From NCBI GenBank assembly GCA_964223495.1, contig CAXQGL010000034.1:1-36465 (forward strand): a stretch of DNA of 36,465 nt, in the 5' to 3' direction. The stretch comes from UBA8752 sp964223495 (GTDB lineage: Bacteria > Bacteroidota > Bacteroidia > Flavobacteriales_D > Sanyastnellaceae). Within the stretch, counting starts at the first letter, position 1, and every line of letters begins with the position of its first letter. The position numbers and the translations under genes are program-made. Shown here piece after piece: positions 26,287-34,551 of the stretch. The notes beneath the pieces are model-generated. The model did not search any database and was not told the DNA's origin. It saw only the letters and a list, made by a program, of their open reading frames with translations.

Positions 26287-29200
26287 ATGTCCCGCCTCAC
26301 TCCTCTCCTCTTCCTGACCGGCCTCGCCACGCTCGGAACCGCCCAAACCGACTGCCTGCTCGAAGCTGACATTGTGGTCAGCACCGAAATCTGGGCGGAC
26401 GAAATCAGTTGGAATCTATACGGGGATGACGGAGACCTGATCGCCTCTGGCGCCGGATACGAAAACAACAGCGAGTATGTCACCACCGTGTGCCTCGAGG
26501 ATTCATGCTACACATTGGAACTCCTGGACTCGTTCGGAGATGGATGGAACGGGGCTTCCATATCGGTGAATTTTGCAGACCTCGGCATCATGCTGGGCCC
26601 CCTGACCATGGACCAGGGCGACTACGCGGCATACTCGGTGGGCTCGGGAACCGAGTGCAACGGCAGTCCGATCGACGGCACCGGTGGAGGTGGCAACGGC
26701 ACCAACGAGGCCTACGGCTGCATGGATCCCACGGCACTCAATTACGACAGCAACGCCACGGTGAACTGCTGTTGCCAATACCCGGTGGACTGCAGTACGA
26801 GCAATACCCTGACCATCATACAACCTGCGGCCGGGGACTCCCTCGTATGGGGGCCCTTTGCGCAATTCACGGTCATCGGGGCCGACGGGTTCCCCTGGTA
26901 CCCGGCATTCAATGGACTTGACGACAGTGGGAATTGGATCCTGGAAGGATGTCTCCCGGATGGCTGCTACAACCTCTCCATCTGGAGCAACAATTTCTTC
27001 GGGCTGGCTTCGACCATTCTCATTGAAGTCAACGGCATACTCCAGGAGACCATCACCATACCTGCGGACCAGTACGTCTATGAGACCGCACTCGGCATCA
27101 ATGTGACCGACTGTGAGTTCATGGTCATGGGCTGCACCGATCCGGAAGCACCCAACTACAACCCCGACGCCAATCAGGATGACGGTTCCTGCCTTGAGCC
27201 CTGCGATTGTCCCGAGGTCTATGAGCCCGTCTGCGGTTATGACTACTTCACCGGACAGACAGTGACCTTCGACAACCTGTGCGAACTCGAGTGCGCAGGT
27301 GCCTACATCCAATGGGAAGGCGACTGCGCGAACCCGCCCGTATACGGTTGCCTCGATCCGGATGCCCTGAACTACGATGCCGACGCAACGGCCGACAGCG
27401 GTTGGTGTGTCTACATGCCGGATTGTGGCGACGACTACATGGTGACCACATCGAGCGGGGCTTCAATCGACTCCCTCTTCGGGGGGATCTGGGGAGGCTC
27501 GGTAACGGGCTATTTCTCCGGACTGGACGGTTACGCGAACGATTTCATCGGGTACTCGGATGAGGATGGCAACTACATCCAGATCGGCTGTCTTCAGGAA
27601 GGATGCTACAACTTCCACGTCTACTCCAACACCTGGACCTTCGGCGGCAGCATCGATGTCTCCCTCGATGGTGGCGATGCGGTCACCTTCACGCTGGACG
27701 ACAATCAATATGAAGCGGTCTTCCCATTCGGCGCCGGGGTCGACGATTGTGAGGTCTTCATTCTCGGCTGCACGGATCCCGAAGCCCTCAACTACAATCC
27801 GTCAGCGACGGAGGATGACGGCTCCTGCGACTACCCCTTCTTCTGTCCTGACAGCCTGATCGCCGGGCAACTGTATGTGTGCACCTTCTCCGCGGGCAAC
27901 GAAGTGTCGCTGACCATCGTGGACAGCCAGGGAGATGTGCTGTACAGCCAGGACGGATTCCCGGACCTCACCATAGACTATATAGATGTGTGCCTCGACC
28001 CGGAGGAATGCTACACCGCCATCATGAGCAACAACGCGGGCGGGGATTCCTGGAATGGCGGATACTTCTGGATCCAGGCCCAATGGACGGAGTGGGTCAA
28101 TGGCGCATTGTACGGCGCCACCACAGACACCATCGAATTCGGCATGGCGGATGACTGCGGTGACGACATCGGCGGAAATGACGTGTGGGGATGTACGGAC
28201 CCGACCGCATTGAACTACAATCCCAGCGCCACCATTAACGACGGCTCCTGCATTTATGACGGCACGGACTCCTCCGATTGCGGCGATGACAATTTCGTGG
28301 CCGGCATCTACTTCCCTGGAGACCCCTTTGTCGACGAGGTGGGCTGGGCCATCCTGGACACGTTGGGCAACGTGATGATCGCCGGTGATGGCGGAAGCAC
28401 GACCAATGGCACCATCGGCGGTGTAACCCAGGGATGTCTGCCGGACGGCTGCTATACCGTAGAGGTCTACGACAGTTTTGGAGATGGTTGGGGTGGCGGC
28501 CTGCTCGTACTGACCGCTGGAGACATCGCGCTGACCTTCACATTGGAAGAAGGAGAATTCGCATCCTTCCCGCTTGAGCTTGGCGCCGGATGTGGTGGCT
28601 CACCCTTGACCATCTGGGGCTGCACCGATCCTGGTGCCTCCAACTTCGACCCCGATGCCAATGCGGATGACGGCTCCTGTGATTATGCATTCTGCCCCCT
28701 CATCGAGGTGACCTTCCTGACCTACATCCTCACGGATGGAGCGGAAGTCTCCTGGACCGTGAGCGGCACCGATGCCGACACCGGCGAGCCGATGTCCGTC
28801 GAATCCGGCACGATGGCTGACTTCTCCATCAACACCCACACCATGTGCATGGCCGAAGGCTGCTATGAGATGACCCTGCACGATACCGGTGGAGACGGAT
28901 GGAATGATGGATGGCTGGAAATCTGGGTTGATGGAGAAATGGTGACGGCCACATCCTATGCGGTGGACGGCACGAACACCATGACCATCGGATTCGGAAC
29001 CGATTGCTCGGACGATCCTGGCGCATCGGGTGGAACAACGAACGCCGGAATGAGCGGTTGGGACGACACCGTGGATTTCAGCATCTACCCGACGCCGACC
29101 GGTGAAATCGTCAACGTCCTCGGCGAGGGCTTCGACAATGAATCCCCGGTGGTCGTCCGCATCAAGGACATGATGGGCAAGCTCGTGGAAGAGCGGACTG

Positions 29201-29325
29201 TGGTGCCTGCTGATGGTCCGGCCGGCTGGATCTTCTCCGTCCGGGATTGGCCTGCCGGCATCTACACGGCTGAAGGCATTCAAGGAGACAAGGTGGCCTC
29301 GGGCAAGATCCTCGTATCGCACTGA
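26287..29325 (+). CDS. Large T9SS surface protein with six Cys/Asp repeats and a Kazal domain
   Basis: A 1012-residue exported protein: signal peptide MSRLTPLLFLTGLATLGTAQ, modular middle, T9SS tail (about 930-1012, DFSIYPTPTGEIVNV ... ASGKILVSH). Six short repeats of the type GCTDPxAxNYNPxAxxDDGSC start at G144, G282, G354, G494, G635 and G778; their Asp/Asn pattern suggests calcium binding. Between most of them lie beta-sandwich-like modules containing Cys-Tyr and a DSFGDGWNG-type motif (near residues 80, 730 and 865, among others). A Kazal-like domain runs from C306 to C347 (DCPEVYEPVCGYD). Likely a cell-surface or secreted adhesin or inhibitor; no enzyme motif is seen. ATG 26287 is chosen for the signal peptide. 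Confidence 0.88.
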   Translation: MSRLTPLLFLTGLATLGTAQTDCLLEADIVVSTEIWADEISWNLYGDDGDLIASGAGYENNSEYVTTVCLEDSCYTLELLDSFGDGWNGASISVNFADLGIMLGPLTMDQGDYAAYSVGSGTECNGSPIDGTGGGGNGTNEAYGCMDPTALNYDSNATVNCCCQYPVDCSTSNTLTIIQPAAGDSLVWGPFAQFTVIGADGFPWYPAFNGLDDSGNWILEGCLPDGCYNLSIWSNNFFGLASTILIEVNGILQETITIPADQYVYETALGINVTDCEFMVMGCTDPEAPNYNPDANQDDGSCLEPCDCPEVYEPVCGYDYFTGQTVTFDNLCELECAGAYIQWEGDCANPPVYGCLDPDALNYDADATADSGWCVYMPDCGDDYMVTTSSGASIDSLFGGIWGGSVTGYFSGLDGYANDFIGYSDEDGNYIQIGCLQEGCYNFHVYSNTWTFGGSIDVSLDGGDAVTFTLDDNQYEAVFPFGAGVDDCEVFILGCTDPEALNYNPSATEDDGSCDYPFFCPDSLIAGQLYVCTFSAGNEVSLTIVDSQGDVLYSQDGFPDLTIDYIDVCLDPEECYTAIMSNNAGGDSWNGGYFWIQAQWTEWVNGALYGATTDTIEFGMADDCGDDIGGNDVWGCTDPTALNYNPSATINDGSCIYDGTDSSDCGDDNFVAGIYFPGDPFVDEVGWAILDTLGNVMIAGDGGSTTNGTIGGVTQGCLPDGCYTVEVYDSFGDGWGGGLLVLTAGDIALTFTLEEGEFASFPLELGAGCGGSPLTIWGCTDPGASNFDPDANADDGSCDYAFCPLIEVTFLTYILTDGAEVSWTVSGTDADTGEPMSVESGTMADFSINTHTMCMAEGCYEMTLHDTGGDGWNDGWLEIWVDGEMVTATSYAVDGTNTMTIGFGTDCSDDPGASGGTTNAGMSGWDDTVDFSIYPTPTGEIVNVLGEGFDNESPVVVRIKDMMGKLVEERTVVPADGPAGWIFSVRDWPAGIYTAEGIQGDKVASGKILVSH
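26716..28680 (+). repeat. Six in-frame GCTDP...DDGSC protein repeats
   Basis: Six copies of a 60-odd base unit at 26716, 27130, 27346, 27766, 28189 and 28618 encode GCxDPxAxNYxxxA. Copies four to six are the most alike and are about 420-430 bases apart; copy three follows copy two by only 216 bases, the gap being filled by the Kazal domain. They are protein-level repeats diverged in codons, not recent DNA duplications. Confidence 0.85.
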
Positions 29326-29359
29326 TGCCATCGACATCTACAAACTCTGTGCACTGGAA

Positions 29360-29391
29360 TGTGGGCTGGTTCAATCCCTGAAATACCTTCG
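29360..29391 (+). promoter_or_regulatory. Possible promoter for the structured RNA
   Basis: TGTG at 29360-29363, then 20 bases, then TACCTTCG at 29384-29391, close to the Bacteroidota TTTG-N20-TAnnTTTG pattern with one mismatch in each element. The same TGTG-N20-TAnnnTTG layout is seen before the GH3 gene (32194-32225). Transcription would begin near 29398 and run through the 29455-29487 hairpin into the RNA. Weak on its own. Confidence 0.25.
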
Positions 29392-29454
29392 CGCCAGATA
29401 CGCTGAGCAGTATCAACAATTGTGGATAACCGTTGTTGCCACATTGTGAACGAG

Positions 29455-29487
29455 AGTGGGCCTCCAGATGGGGCCCACTTCGTTTTT
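29455..29487 (+). terminator. Intrinsic terminator-like hairpin after the repeat protein
   Basis: A perfect 8-bp stem, AGTGGGCC (29455-29462) and GGCCCACT (29472-29479), with a 9-nt loop, followed by TCGTTTTT. It lies 130 bases after the stop of the T9SS repeat protein and fits a rho-independent terminator for it. If the structured RNA starts upstream, it could instead be its first hairpin or an attenuator. Confidence 0.65.
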
Positions 29488-29489
29488 CT

Positions 29490-30242
29490 GCCCCATCATT
29501 GTCCTGTCAGCAACGGCAACGCAGCGCTTCGGCGAGGCGTCCCCCCCGGGGGAGAAGGCTCGCCTTCTGTCGGACCCCTGAGGAAACGGCTTCGGCCGAT
29601 GACGCAGGAAGAACTCAGGTTCTGTTGACGGCCGGCGCGAAGGCGCTGGTGAGGCCGACCTCCGGCAGAAAGGCGTCCTGAGAATGGACGGAGCCCAGCT
29701 CACCCGGGAGCGATCCCGGACCGGACCCAAGGAGGCACCGCACCCGACCGGTTTACCGGAACTGCTTCGGCAGCGGGGGCCAAGACGCGAGTCGAGGCCA
29801 ACTCCTCGGAGGAAGCGCGGTGGGTGGAGTCGGATTCGTCCGATGACACTGAGGAAGGGCCTGCGGCTGCAACGCCAAAGGACCGACGCCGGACCACGCA
29901 AGTGGCACGGTGAGCCGAAGAGCCCAGGGATAGGCGCGCCGCAAGGCAGTGTACCCCGGGGTGCTGGGGCCAGAGGAGGCAACTCTGAAGGCCGACCCGC
30001 GACGCCCGCGTCACGGACCGAGCCATCCGCAAGGAGGGCCGGGTGCACCCAGGAGAAGTAGACGGTCGCAAGACCACGCCAGTTCCGACGCTCGGAGGTC
30101 CGGATCGCCCCTCAGAAGGCGAAGCGTGGAGAACCCCCCGTTACTCCACGAGCAGGACACCCTCGGGTGGGCCGTGCCCGGAAGAATCCGCATCAGAAGC
30201 AGAGGGTTTCGACCCGACGTGGAAGGTGCGGATTTCTTTTTT
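29490..30242 (+). ncRNA. Large structured non-coding RNA, class not recognised
   Basis: No convincing protein gene exists here, but the plus strand is a chain of short perfect hairpins. UUCG loops: 29525-29534, 29587-29598, 29762-29773, 29830-29843 and 30204-30215. GNRA loops: GCGA at 29704-29719 (6-bp stem) and 29784-29793 (enclosed by GGCC/GGCC at 29778-29799); GCAA at 29894-29905, 29938-29947, 30026-30035 and 30064-30075. CUCG loops: 29553-29568 and 30158-30169. Other stems: 29610-29623, 29632-29649, 29748-29759, 29972-29986, 30001-30012 and 30125-30150 (7 bp). UUCG and GNRA loops exist only in plus-strand reading, and the chain ends in an intrinsic terminator in the same direction. The 5' end is uncertain. 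I see no GAGGAAAGTCC (RNase P), no tRNA-like end with CCA (tmRNA), no intron domain V and no rRNA core. Function unknown. Confidence 0.8.
30185..30242 (+). terminator. Terminator of the structured RNA
   Basis: AATCCGCA (30185-30192) pairs perfectly with TGCGGATT (30227-30234), enclosing an inner UUCG hairpin GGGT-TTCG-ACCC (30204-30215), and is followed directly by TCTTTTTT. A second T-run lies at 30250-30254. It defines the 3' end of the RNA on the plus strand, 37 bases before the convergent purU stop. Confidence 0.8.
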
Positions 30243-30278
30243 GCCCCGTTTTTCTTCCAGGCTCAAGAAATGCGAGGC

Positions 30279-31148
30279 TCAGTCGAAAATCACGGTCCGG
30301 TTTCCCCGCACGAAAACCCGGTCCTCGATGTGCAACCTGAGGCCACGTGCCAGTGCCTCGCGCTCGCACAAACGGCCCTTTCGTCTCAAATCAGCGGGTG
30401 TGTCGCGGTGTGAAATCCTCAGGACTTCCTGGTCGATGATCGGCCCCTCATCCAGATCGGCAGTCACATAGTGACAGGTCGCCCCCACCAGTTTCACCCC
30501 CCGTGCATGGGCTTGCTCATAAGGTCGGGCCCCTGCGAATGAGGGCAGGAAACTGTGGTGGATGTTGATCATGCGGCCAGCCCGGGCCTCCACGATGTGA
30601 TTGGGAAAGACCTGCATGAACCGCGCAAGGACCGTGAGGTCCACAGCGTATTCGTCCAACAGGGAATCCACTTCCGTAAAGGCTGAGGCCTTGTCACCGG
30701 TGAAATCCACATGGTGGAACGGCACCTTGAACCATCCCGCATTCTCCGCGATGTGCGCATGATTGGCAATGACGCAGACGATATCGCAGTCGAGTTCTCC
30801 CGTGCGCCAACGCTGAAGGACATCCACCACGCAATGGCTGGCCTTGGAAGCCAGCAGCGCGACACGGGGACGGTGTTCAGCACTGCGCACCACCAGCAAG
30901 GACCCTGCCTGACCGAGCAGTTCAGCCATACCCGCACGGAGTCCCGCATCCAAATCAACCTCGGTCAGGTCAACACCATCGGCCATCACCTCATAGCGCA
31001 TGAAGAAATGACCGGACAACGGTGCAGTGAACTGTGCGGCCGCCACCACCGTTGCACCGAGGTCCGCCAGATGACGGCTCACCTCAGCGACGATGCCCCG
31101 TCGATCCGGACAGGACAGCATGACCCTGAATCTTCCTGAATCACTCAT
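30279..31148 (-). CDS. purU: Formyltetrahydrofolate deformylase
   Basis: A 289-residue cytoplasmic enzyme hydrolysing 10-formyl-THF to formate and THF, feeding formate to purine synthesis and balancing one-carbon pools. An N-terminal ACT domain (about 5-85, MLSCPDRRGIVAEVS) is followed by the formyltransferase-type domain with INIHHSFLPSFAGARPY (H197-H198) and the catalytic Asp D233 in LDEGPIIDQE. The trailing RVFVRGNRTVIFD is the usual PurU end. ATG 31148 overlaps the TGA of the cytochrome gene upstream by four bases. A link to glyA elsewhere in the window is metabolic only. Confidence 0.96.
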   Translation of the reverse strand: MSDSGRFRVMLSCPDRRGIVAEVSRHLADLGATVVAAAQFTAPLSGHFFMRYEVMADGVDLTEVDLDAGLRAGMAELLGQAGSLLVVRSAEHRPRVALLASKASHCVVDVLQRWRTGELDCDIVCVIANHAHIAENAGWFKVPFHHVDFTGDKASAFTEVDSLLDEYAVDLTVLARFMQVFPNHIVEARAGRMINIHHSFLPSFAGARPYEQAHARGVKLVGATCHYVTADLDEGPIIDQEVLRISHRDTPADLRRKGRLCEREALARGLRLHIEDRVFVRGNRTVIFD

Positions 31149-31603
31149 TCCTCGGACAATGCACGCTTGGCAATGCGGTCCAGCGGACCGGGGCAGGCCC
31201 GCTGGTGGCAGGAAGCGCATCCATTGACCACCCCGGTGTACGTGTCCGCCCCCGGGGCAGCATTGAACGCCGCGACCTGTTTGTGGAAGGCCATGGCGAA
31301 GGCAGTATACCCCTCCACGAACATGCTCGAATCCGTCGGCTCCAAGGCGTTGAGGTCATACTCCGTGAAGGCCTTGCCATTCCAATCAACTCCTTCCATA
31401 TGGTCCTCCCTGAAGCTGACCAATTCCTGATCGAGGTGACGCATCGCCTCCGCCAAGGCTGAAGACTGGTTGGGTTGAAGGGGGGCCAGTTTTGCACCAC
31501 CTCCTTCACAGGATTCACCCCCGCCGCAACGGGCGAGGCCAATGGCAATGGCCGTCATCAACAGCACTGCCGAAAGACGACCGGCATCCGCTCGAACCTC
31601 CAT
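31145..31603 (-). CDS. Exported monohaem cytochrome c, C-terminal CxxCH
   Basis: A 152-residue protein with an N-terminal hydrophobic segment (LSAVLLMTAIAIGLA) followed by Arg-Cys; the Arg before Cys makes a lipobox poor, so it may be soluble periplasmic or membrane-tethered. A single haem-binding motif C129-A-S-C132-H133 lies near the C-terminus after a helical region (MRHLDQELVSFREDH, GYTAFAMAFHKQVAAF), the arrangement of class II (cytochrome c'-like) proteins rather than class I. Possible roles are electron transfer or NO/CO binding. It lies 3 bp after the DUF4920 gene and overlaps purU by four bases. Confidence 0.8.
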   Translation of the reverse strand: MEVRADAGRLSAVLLMTAIAIGLARCGGGESCEGGGAKLAPLQPNQSSALAEAMRHLDQELVSFREDHMEGVDWNGKAFTEYDLNALEPTDSSMFVEGYTAFAMAFHKQVAAFNAAPGADTYTGVVNGCASCHQRACPGPLDRIAKRALSEE

Positions 31604-31606
31604 CCC

Positions 31607-32098
31607 TCAGTCCTCGATCATGACCCCGGTGGCCGTAAAGGCCAGTCGGAGTTCGGGCTCGGTGATCGCCGCAATCTCTTCTTCGGTAGCACCGGCGTCT
31701 TCCGCGTAATGCCGGCGGGCGTCGACGGTCAGGGTGTCAAAAAAAGCTTCCCCCTGCATGATCGCCCGCTTGCCCTCCGCCCCTTCCGTGGGCACGAAAA
31801 AGCCATAATCCAAAAAGCGCACGAAAACCGTATCCTCCCCGGAAGCCACATCCATCCAGCATCCCTTCTTGGGACAGGTCGCGGTAATGTCACCTTCAAA
31901 GCGGACTTCCGCCCTGCCCTCCTCGGCCAAACGCTCACGCAGACCTGCGGCATCGAGTGCGCCGTCCAGTTCGATCACACTGCCATAATACATGCGCCCA
32001 TCATCGCCGCCTTGAACAGCTTCTGGGTTCGATGGACCGGCGCAGCCGATGGCCAATGAGAAAGTGGCAATCAGGGCAATGATGGAGGGGATTTTCAT
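31607..32098 (-). CDS. DUF4920-like lipoprotein
   Basis: A 163-residue lipoprotein (MKIPSIIALIATFSLAIG-C19). The conserved-looking core C75-P-K-K-G-C80-W-M, followed by FVRFLDYGFFVP, matches DUF4920 proteins of Bacteroidota, a small beta-rich (OB-like) domain of unknown function in which the two cysteines could bind metal or form a disulfide. Genes of this family are often close to cytochrome or redox genes, and here the next gene is a c-type cytochrome 3 bp away, so a periplasmic redox or metal role is plausible, by inference. The promoter region upstream is AT-rich (TAGTTTTC at minus-strand 32120-32127). Confidence 0.82.
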   Translation of the reverse strand: MKIPSIIALIATFSLAIGCAGPSNPEAVQGGDDGRMYYGSVIELDGALDAAGLRERLAEEGRAEVRFEGDITATCPKKGCWMDVASGEDTVFVRFLDYGFFVPTEGAEGKRAIMQGEAFFDTLTVDARRHYAEDAGATEEEIAAITEPELRLAFTATGVMIED

Positions 32099-32205
32099 GG
32101 GTATGCAATTGCAGTCGGAAAACTAAGGAACAACGCCTCAAACAAGGATTCAAAAAGCACGGCAGACCACATGCCCGCATTCAAGCCCAAGGGTGTGTTT
32201 TTGGT

Positions 32206-32224
32206 AAGTGTATTTCGTACACTT
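32206..32224. promoter_or_regulatory. Inverted repeat and -7-like element before GH3
   Basis: AAGTGTA (32206-32212) and TACACTT (32218-32224) form a perfect 7-bp inverted repeat with a 5-base spacer. The right arm plus the next base gives TACACTTG, one mismatch from TAnnTTTG, with TGTG 20 bases upstream (32194-32197). The ATG follows at 32244. An operator overlapping the promoter, for a LacI- or GntR-like sugar regulator, fits well but is not proven. Confidence 0.45.
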
Positions 32225-32243
32225 GCACTCCTGAAACGACCCG

Positions 32244-34520
32244 ATGCGCCTTTTCCATCACCCTTTCACAGGTTTGATGGCCCTTGGAATGATCACATTC
32301 ACAGGGTGTCAAGGCAACTCATCCTCCCTTGGTTCTGACCCCCGTTCGGCCTTCATCGACAGTGTCCTGAGTACCCTGACCATTGAGGACAAGGCCGGAG
32401 AGATGACCCAACTGACCCTGGACATGGTCTGCGTGGGTAAACCATACAAACTGGAAGAGCCCCACCGGATCGACCCCGAGAAGCTGGAGCACGTACTGGT
32501 CGACCTGAAAGTGGGCAGCATCCTGAACTGTGGAGGTCACGCTTATCACCCCGAGAAATGGCATGCGCTCATCGGGAACATACAAGAGGCCGCTGCCCGG
32601 AAGCCTTCAGGCATCCCCGTCCTCTATGGCATTGACGCCATCCACGGCACGACCTACACCACGGGAGGCGTCCTCGGTCCCCAGCAGATTGGGCTTGCAG
32701 CCACTTGGGACACGGCCTTGGTACGGAGGTTCGCGGAAAACGCGGCAAAGGAGGTGTTGGCTTCGGGCATCCCATGGAACTTTTCGCCCGTGCTGGACGT
32801 GGCGCGTGACCCCCGCTGGCCCCGGTTCTGGGAGACTTTCGGCGAATCCCCCCGGCTCGTCTCCGACATGGGGGTGGCCATGGTCAAAGGGTATCAAGAG
32901 GGCCCCTCGCCCATTGCCGCGTGCCTCAAGCACTATATGGGCTACAGCCGCCCACTGAGCGGCAAGGACCGCACACCGGCCTGGGTTCCCGAGCGCCAAC
33001 TGCGCGAAATCTTCCTCCCTCCTTTCGCTGCGGCCATTGACGCCGGAGCAGCCACCGTCATGGTCAACAGCGGAGAGACCAATGGCATCCCCGTGCACAG
33101 TGACCACCACATCCTCACCGAGATCCTGAGGGACGAACTCGGGTTCGAGGGACTGGTCGTTTCCGACTGGGAGGACATCCGCTACCTGTTCAAGCGGCAC
33201 AAGGTTGCCGAGAATTACAAGGACGCCATCGAGATGTCCATCATGGCGGGCATCGACATGAGCATGGTCCCGACCGACACGCTCTTCCCCCGCCTGCTCG
33301 CCGAACTCGTACATGAGGGCCGCATACCGGAGTCCCGGCTCGACATGAGTGTACGCCGCATCCTCGGTGTGAAATACGACCGCGGCCTGTTCGAGACCGG
33401 CGGCATGCCACCATCAATGGAAGATTACCCCGAGAAAGCTTCCTTGGAAGGCACGGCCGCCCGCGCCGCACTCGAGAGCATTACCCTCCTGAAGAACGAA
33501 GGCCGGCACGCCATTTACCCGGAACAGCCCATCCTGCCCATCGGTGGCACAGGACGCATCCTCGTGACCGGCCCCACCGCCAACAGCCTCAACGCACTCA
33601 ATGGTGGATGGACCGGCACCTGGCAGGGAACTGACCCCACGTACAATACCCCGGGCGCACCGACTGCCGTGGAGTCCATGCGGGAAGTCTTTGGAGATGA
33701 AAGGATTGCCTTCTCCGGGTTGGAAATGGACTTCGATCAGACGGACATCGACGCCATCACCCGTAACCTCAGTCCCCGCAACACGCAGTGCGCCGTGGTC
33801 TTCCTCGGCGAAATGCCCTACACGGAATTCGTAGGGAACGTCGAGGACATTGAACTGTTCGACAACCAGCAGGACCTCGTCCATGCCATCCATGCCCAAG
33901 GCGTGCCCGTCATCGGCGTCTACGTTGGCGGTCGCCCGCGCACTTTGTATGATATCGAGGCCATGTTCGACGCCTTCGTCATGGCATATCTGCCTGGCGA
34001 TTACGGCGCGCGGGCCATCGCCGACGTGCTCAGTGGCGCCTTCAATCCTTCCGGCCGCCTTCCCTTCACTTGGCCGTGCCACCCTTCCTCACACCTGACA
34101 CACGACCTCAAGCACACCGAACTGGAAGGCGACGGATTCAAGCCGCTCTTTGCTTTCGGGGATGGCCTATCCTACTCCACGGTCAACACGACGGACCTGA
34201 CCATACCGGGCGACGATACCGCAAGGGTGGGCGAAACCGTCACGGTGGAGGTAACCTTGGAAAACACCGGGAACCGCAGCAGCACGGAAACCATCATCCT
34301 GTACAGTCAGGACCGGGTGGCGAGCATCACCCCCTCCGTAGATGAACTCGCGGCCTACAAACAGGTGGTCATACCTGCAGGTGCAACCACCACCGTCACC
34401 CTCGACGTCCTCACGGAGACTTTGGGCTTCATTGGCCGGAACAACACCTATATCATAGAGCCCGGCACATTCGGGTTGCGCGTGAAAAATCAATCCATTG
34501 ATTTTGAACTTATTCAATAG
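32244..34520 (+). CDS. GH3 beta-glucosidase lipoprotein
   Basis: A 758-residue lipoprotein (MRLFHHPFTGLMALGMITFTG-C22). The GH3 TIM barrel (about 35-380) shows IDAIHG, KHYMGYSRPLSGKDR and the nucleophile D308 in GLVVSDWEDI; the second alpha/beta domain supplies the candidate acid/base E528 in LGEMPYTEFVG; a fibronectin-III-like domain (about 640-755) ends the protein. Length and order match multi-domain exo-acting GH3 glucosidases for beta-1,3/1,4-linked glucose. It would finish digestion of beta-glucan oligosaccharides at the periplasmic or outer surface. A modular T9SS protein follows 31 bp downstream, likely the same transcript. The upstream inverted repeat suggests sugar regulation. Confidence 0.95.
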   Translation: MRLFHHPFTGLMALGMITFTGCQGNSSSLGSDPRSAFIDSVLSTLTIEDKAGEMTQLTLDMVCVGKPYKLEEPHRIDPEKLEHVLVDLKVGSILNCGGHAYHPEKWHALIGNIQEAAARKPSGIPVLYGIDAIHGTTYTTGGVLGPQQIGLAATWDTALVRRFAENAAKEVLASGIPWNFSPVLDVARDPRWPRFWETFGESPRLVSDMGVAMVKGYQEGPSPIAACLKHYMGYSRPLSGKDRTPAWVPERQLREIFLPPFAAAIDAGAATVMVNSGETNGIPVHSDHHILTEILRDELGFEGLVVSDWEDIRYLFKRHKVAENYKDAIEMSIMAGIDMSMVPTDTLFPRLLAELVHEGRIPESRLDMSVRRILGVKYDRGLFETGGMPPSMEDYPEKASLEGTAARAALESITLLKNEGRHAIYPEQPILPIGGTGRILVTGPTANSLNALNGGWTGTWQGTDPTYNTPGAPTAVESMREVFGDERIAFSGLEMDFDQTDIDAITRNLSPRNTQCAVVFLGEMPYTEFVGNVEDIELFDNQQDLVHAIHAQGVPVIGVYVGGRPRTLYDIEAMFDAFVMAYLPGDYGARAIADVLSGAFNPSGRLPFTWPCHPSSHLTHDLKHTELEGDGFKPLFAFGDGLSYSTVNTTDLTIPGDDTARVGETVTVEVTLENTGNRSSTETIILYSQDRVASITPSVDELAAYKQVVIPAGATTTVTLDVLTETLGFIGRNNTYIIEPGTFGLRVKNQSIDFELIQ

Positions 34521-34551
34521 AATATTGCACTTCACAACACCCCTAAACACC

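Noticed and set aside
26716..28680. CRISPR or DNA tandem repeat
   Set aside because: The repeats are long-spaced, in frame and diverged at codon level, so they are protein modules.
29366..29380. tRNA T-arm-like GGTTCAATCC
   Set aside because: The flanking bases do not make a 5-bp stem and no acceptor, D or anticodon arm lies upstream.
29413..30048. Minus-strand open frame of about 211 codons over the RNA
   Set aside because: Arg/Pro/Ser-rich composition, no domain, antisense to the hairpins and the terminator; typical of a shadow frame on structured GC-rich RNA.
29684..30061. Plus-strand open frame of 125 codons inside the RNA
   Set aside because: Low-complexity basic product (Arg, Pro, Gly); the bases are better explained by perfect hairpins than by codons.
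29490..30242. RNase P RNA, tmRNA or a self-splicing intron
   Set aside because: No GAGGAAAGTCC or ACAGAA core, no tRNA-like ends with a tag frame, no domain V and no intron-encoded protein were found. A covariance search is still needed.
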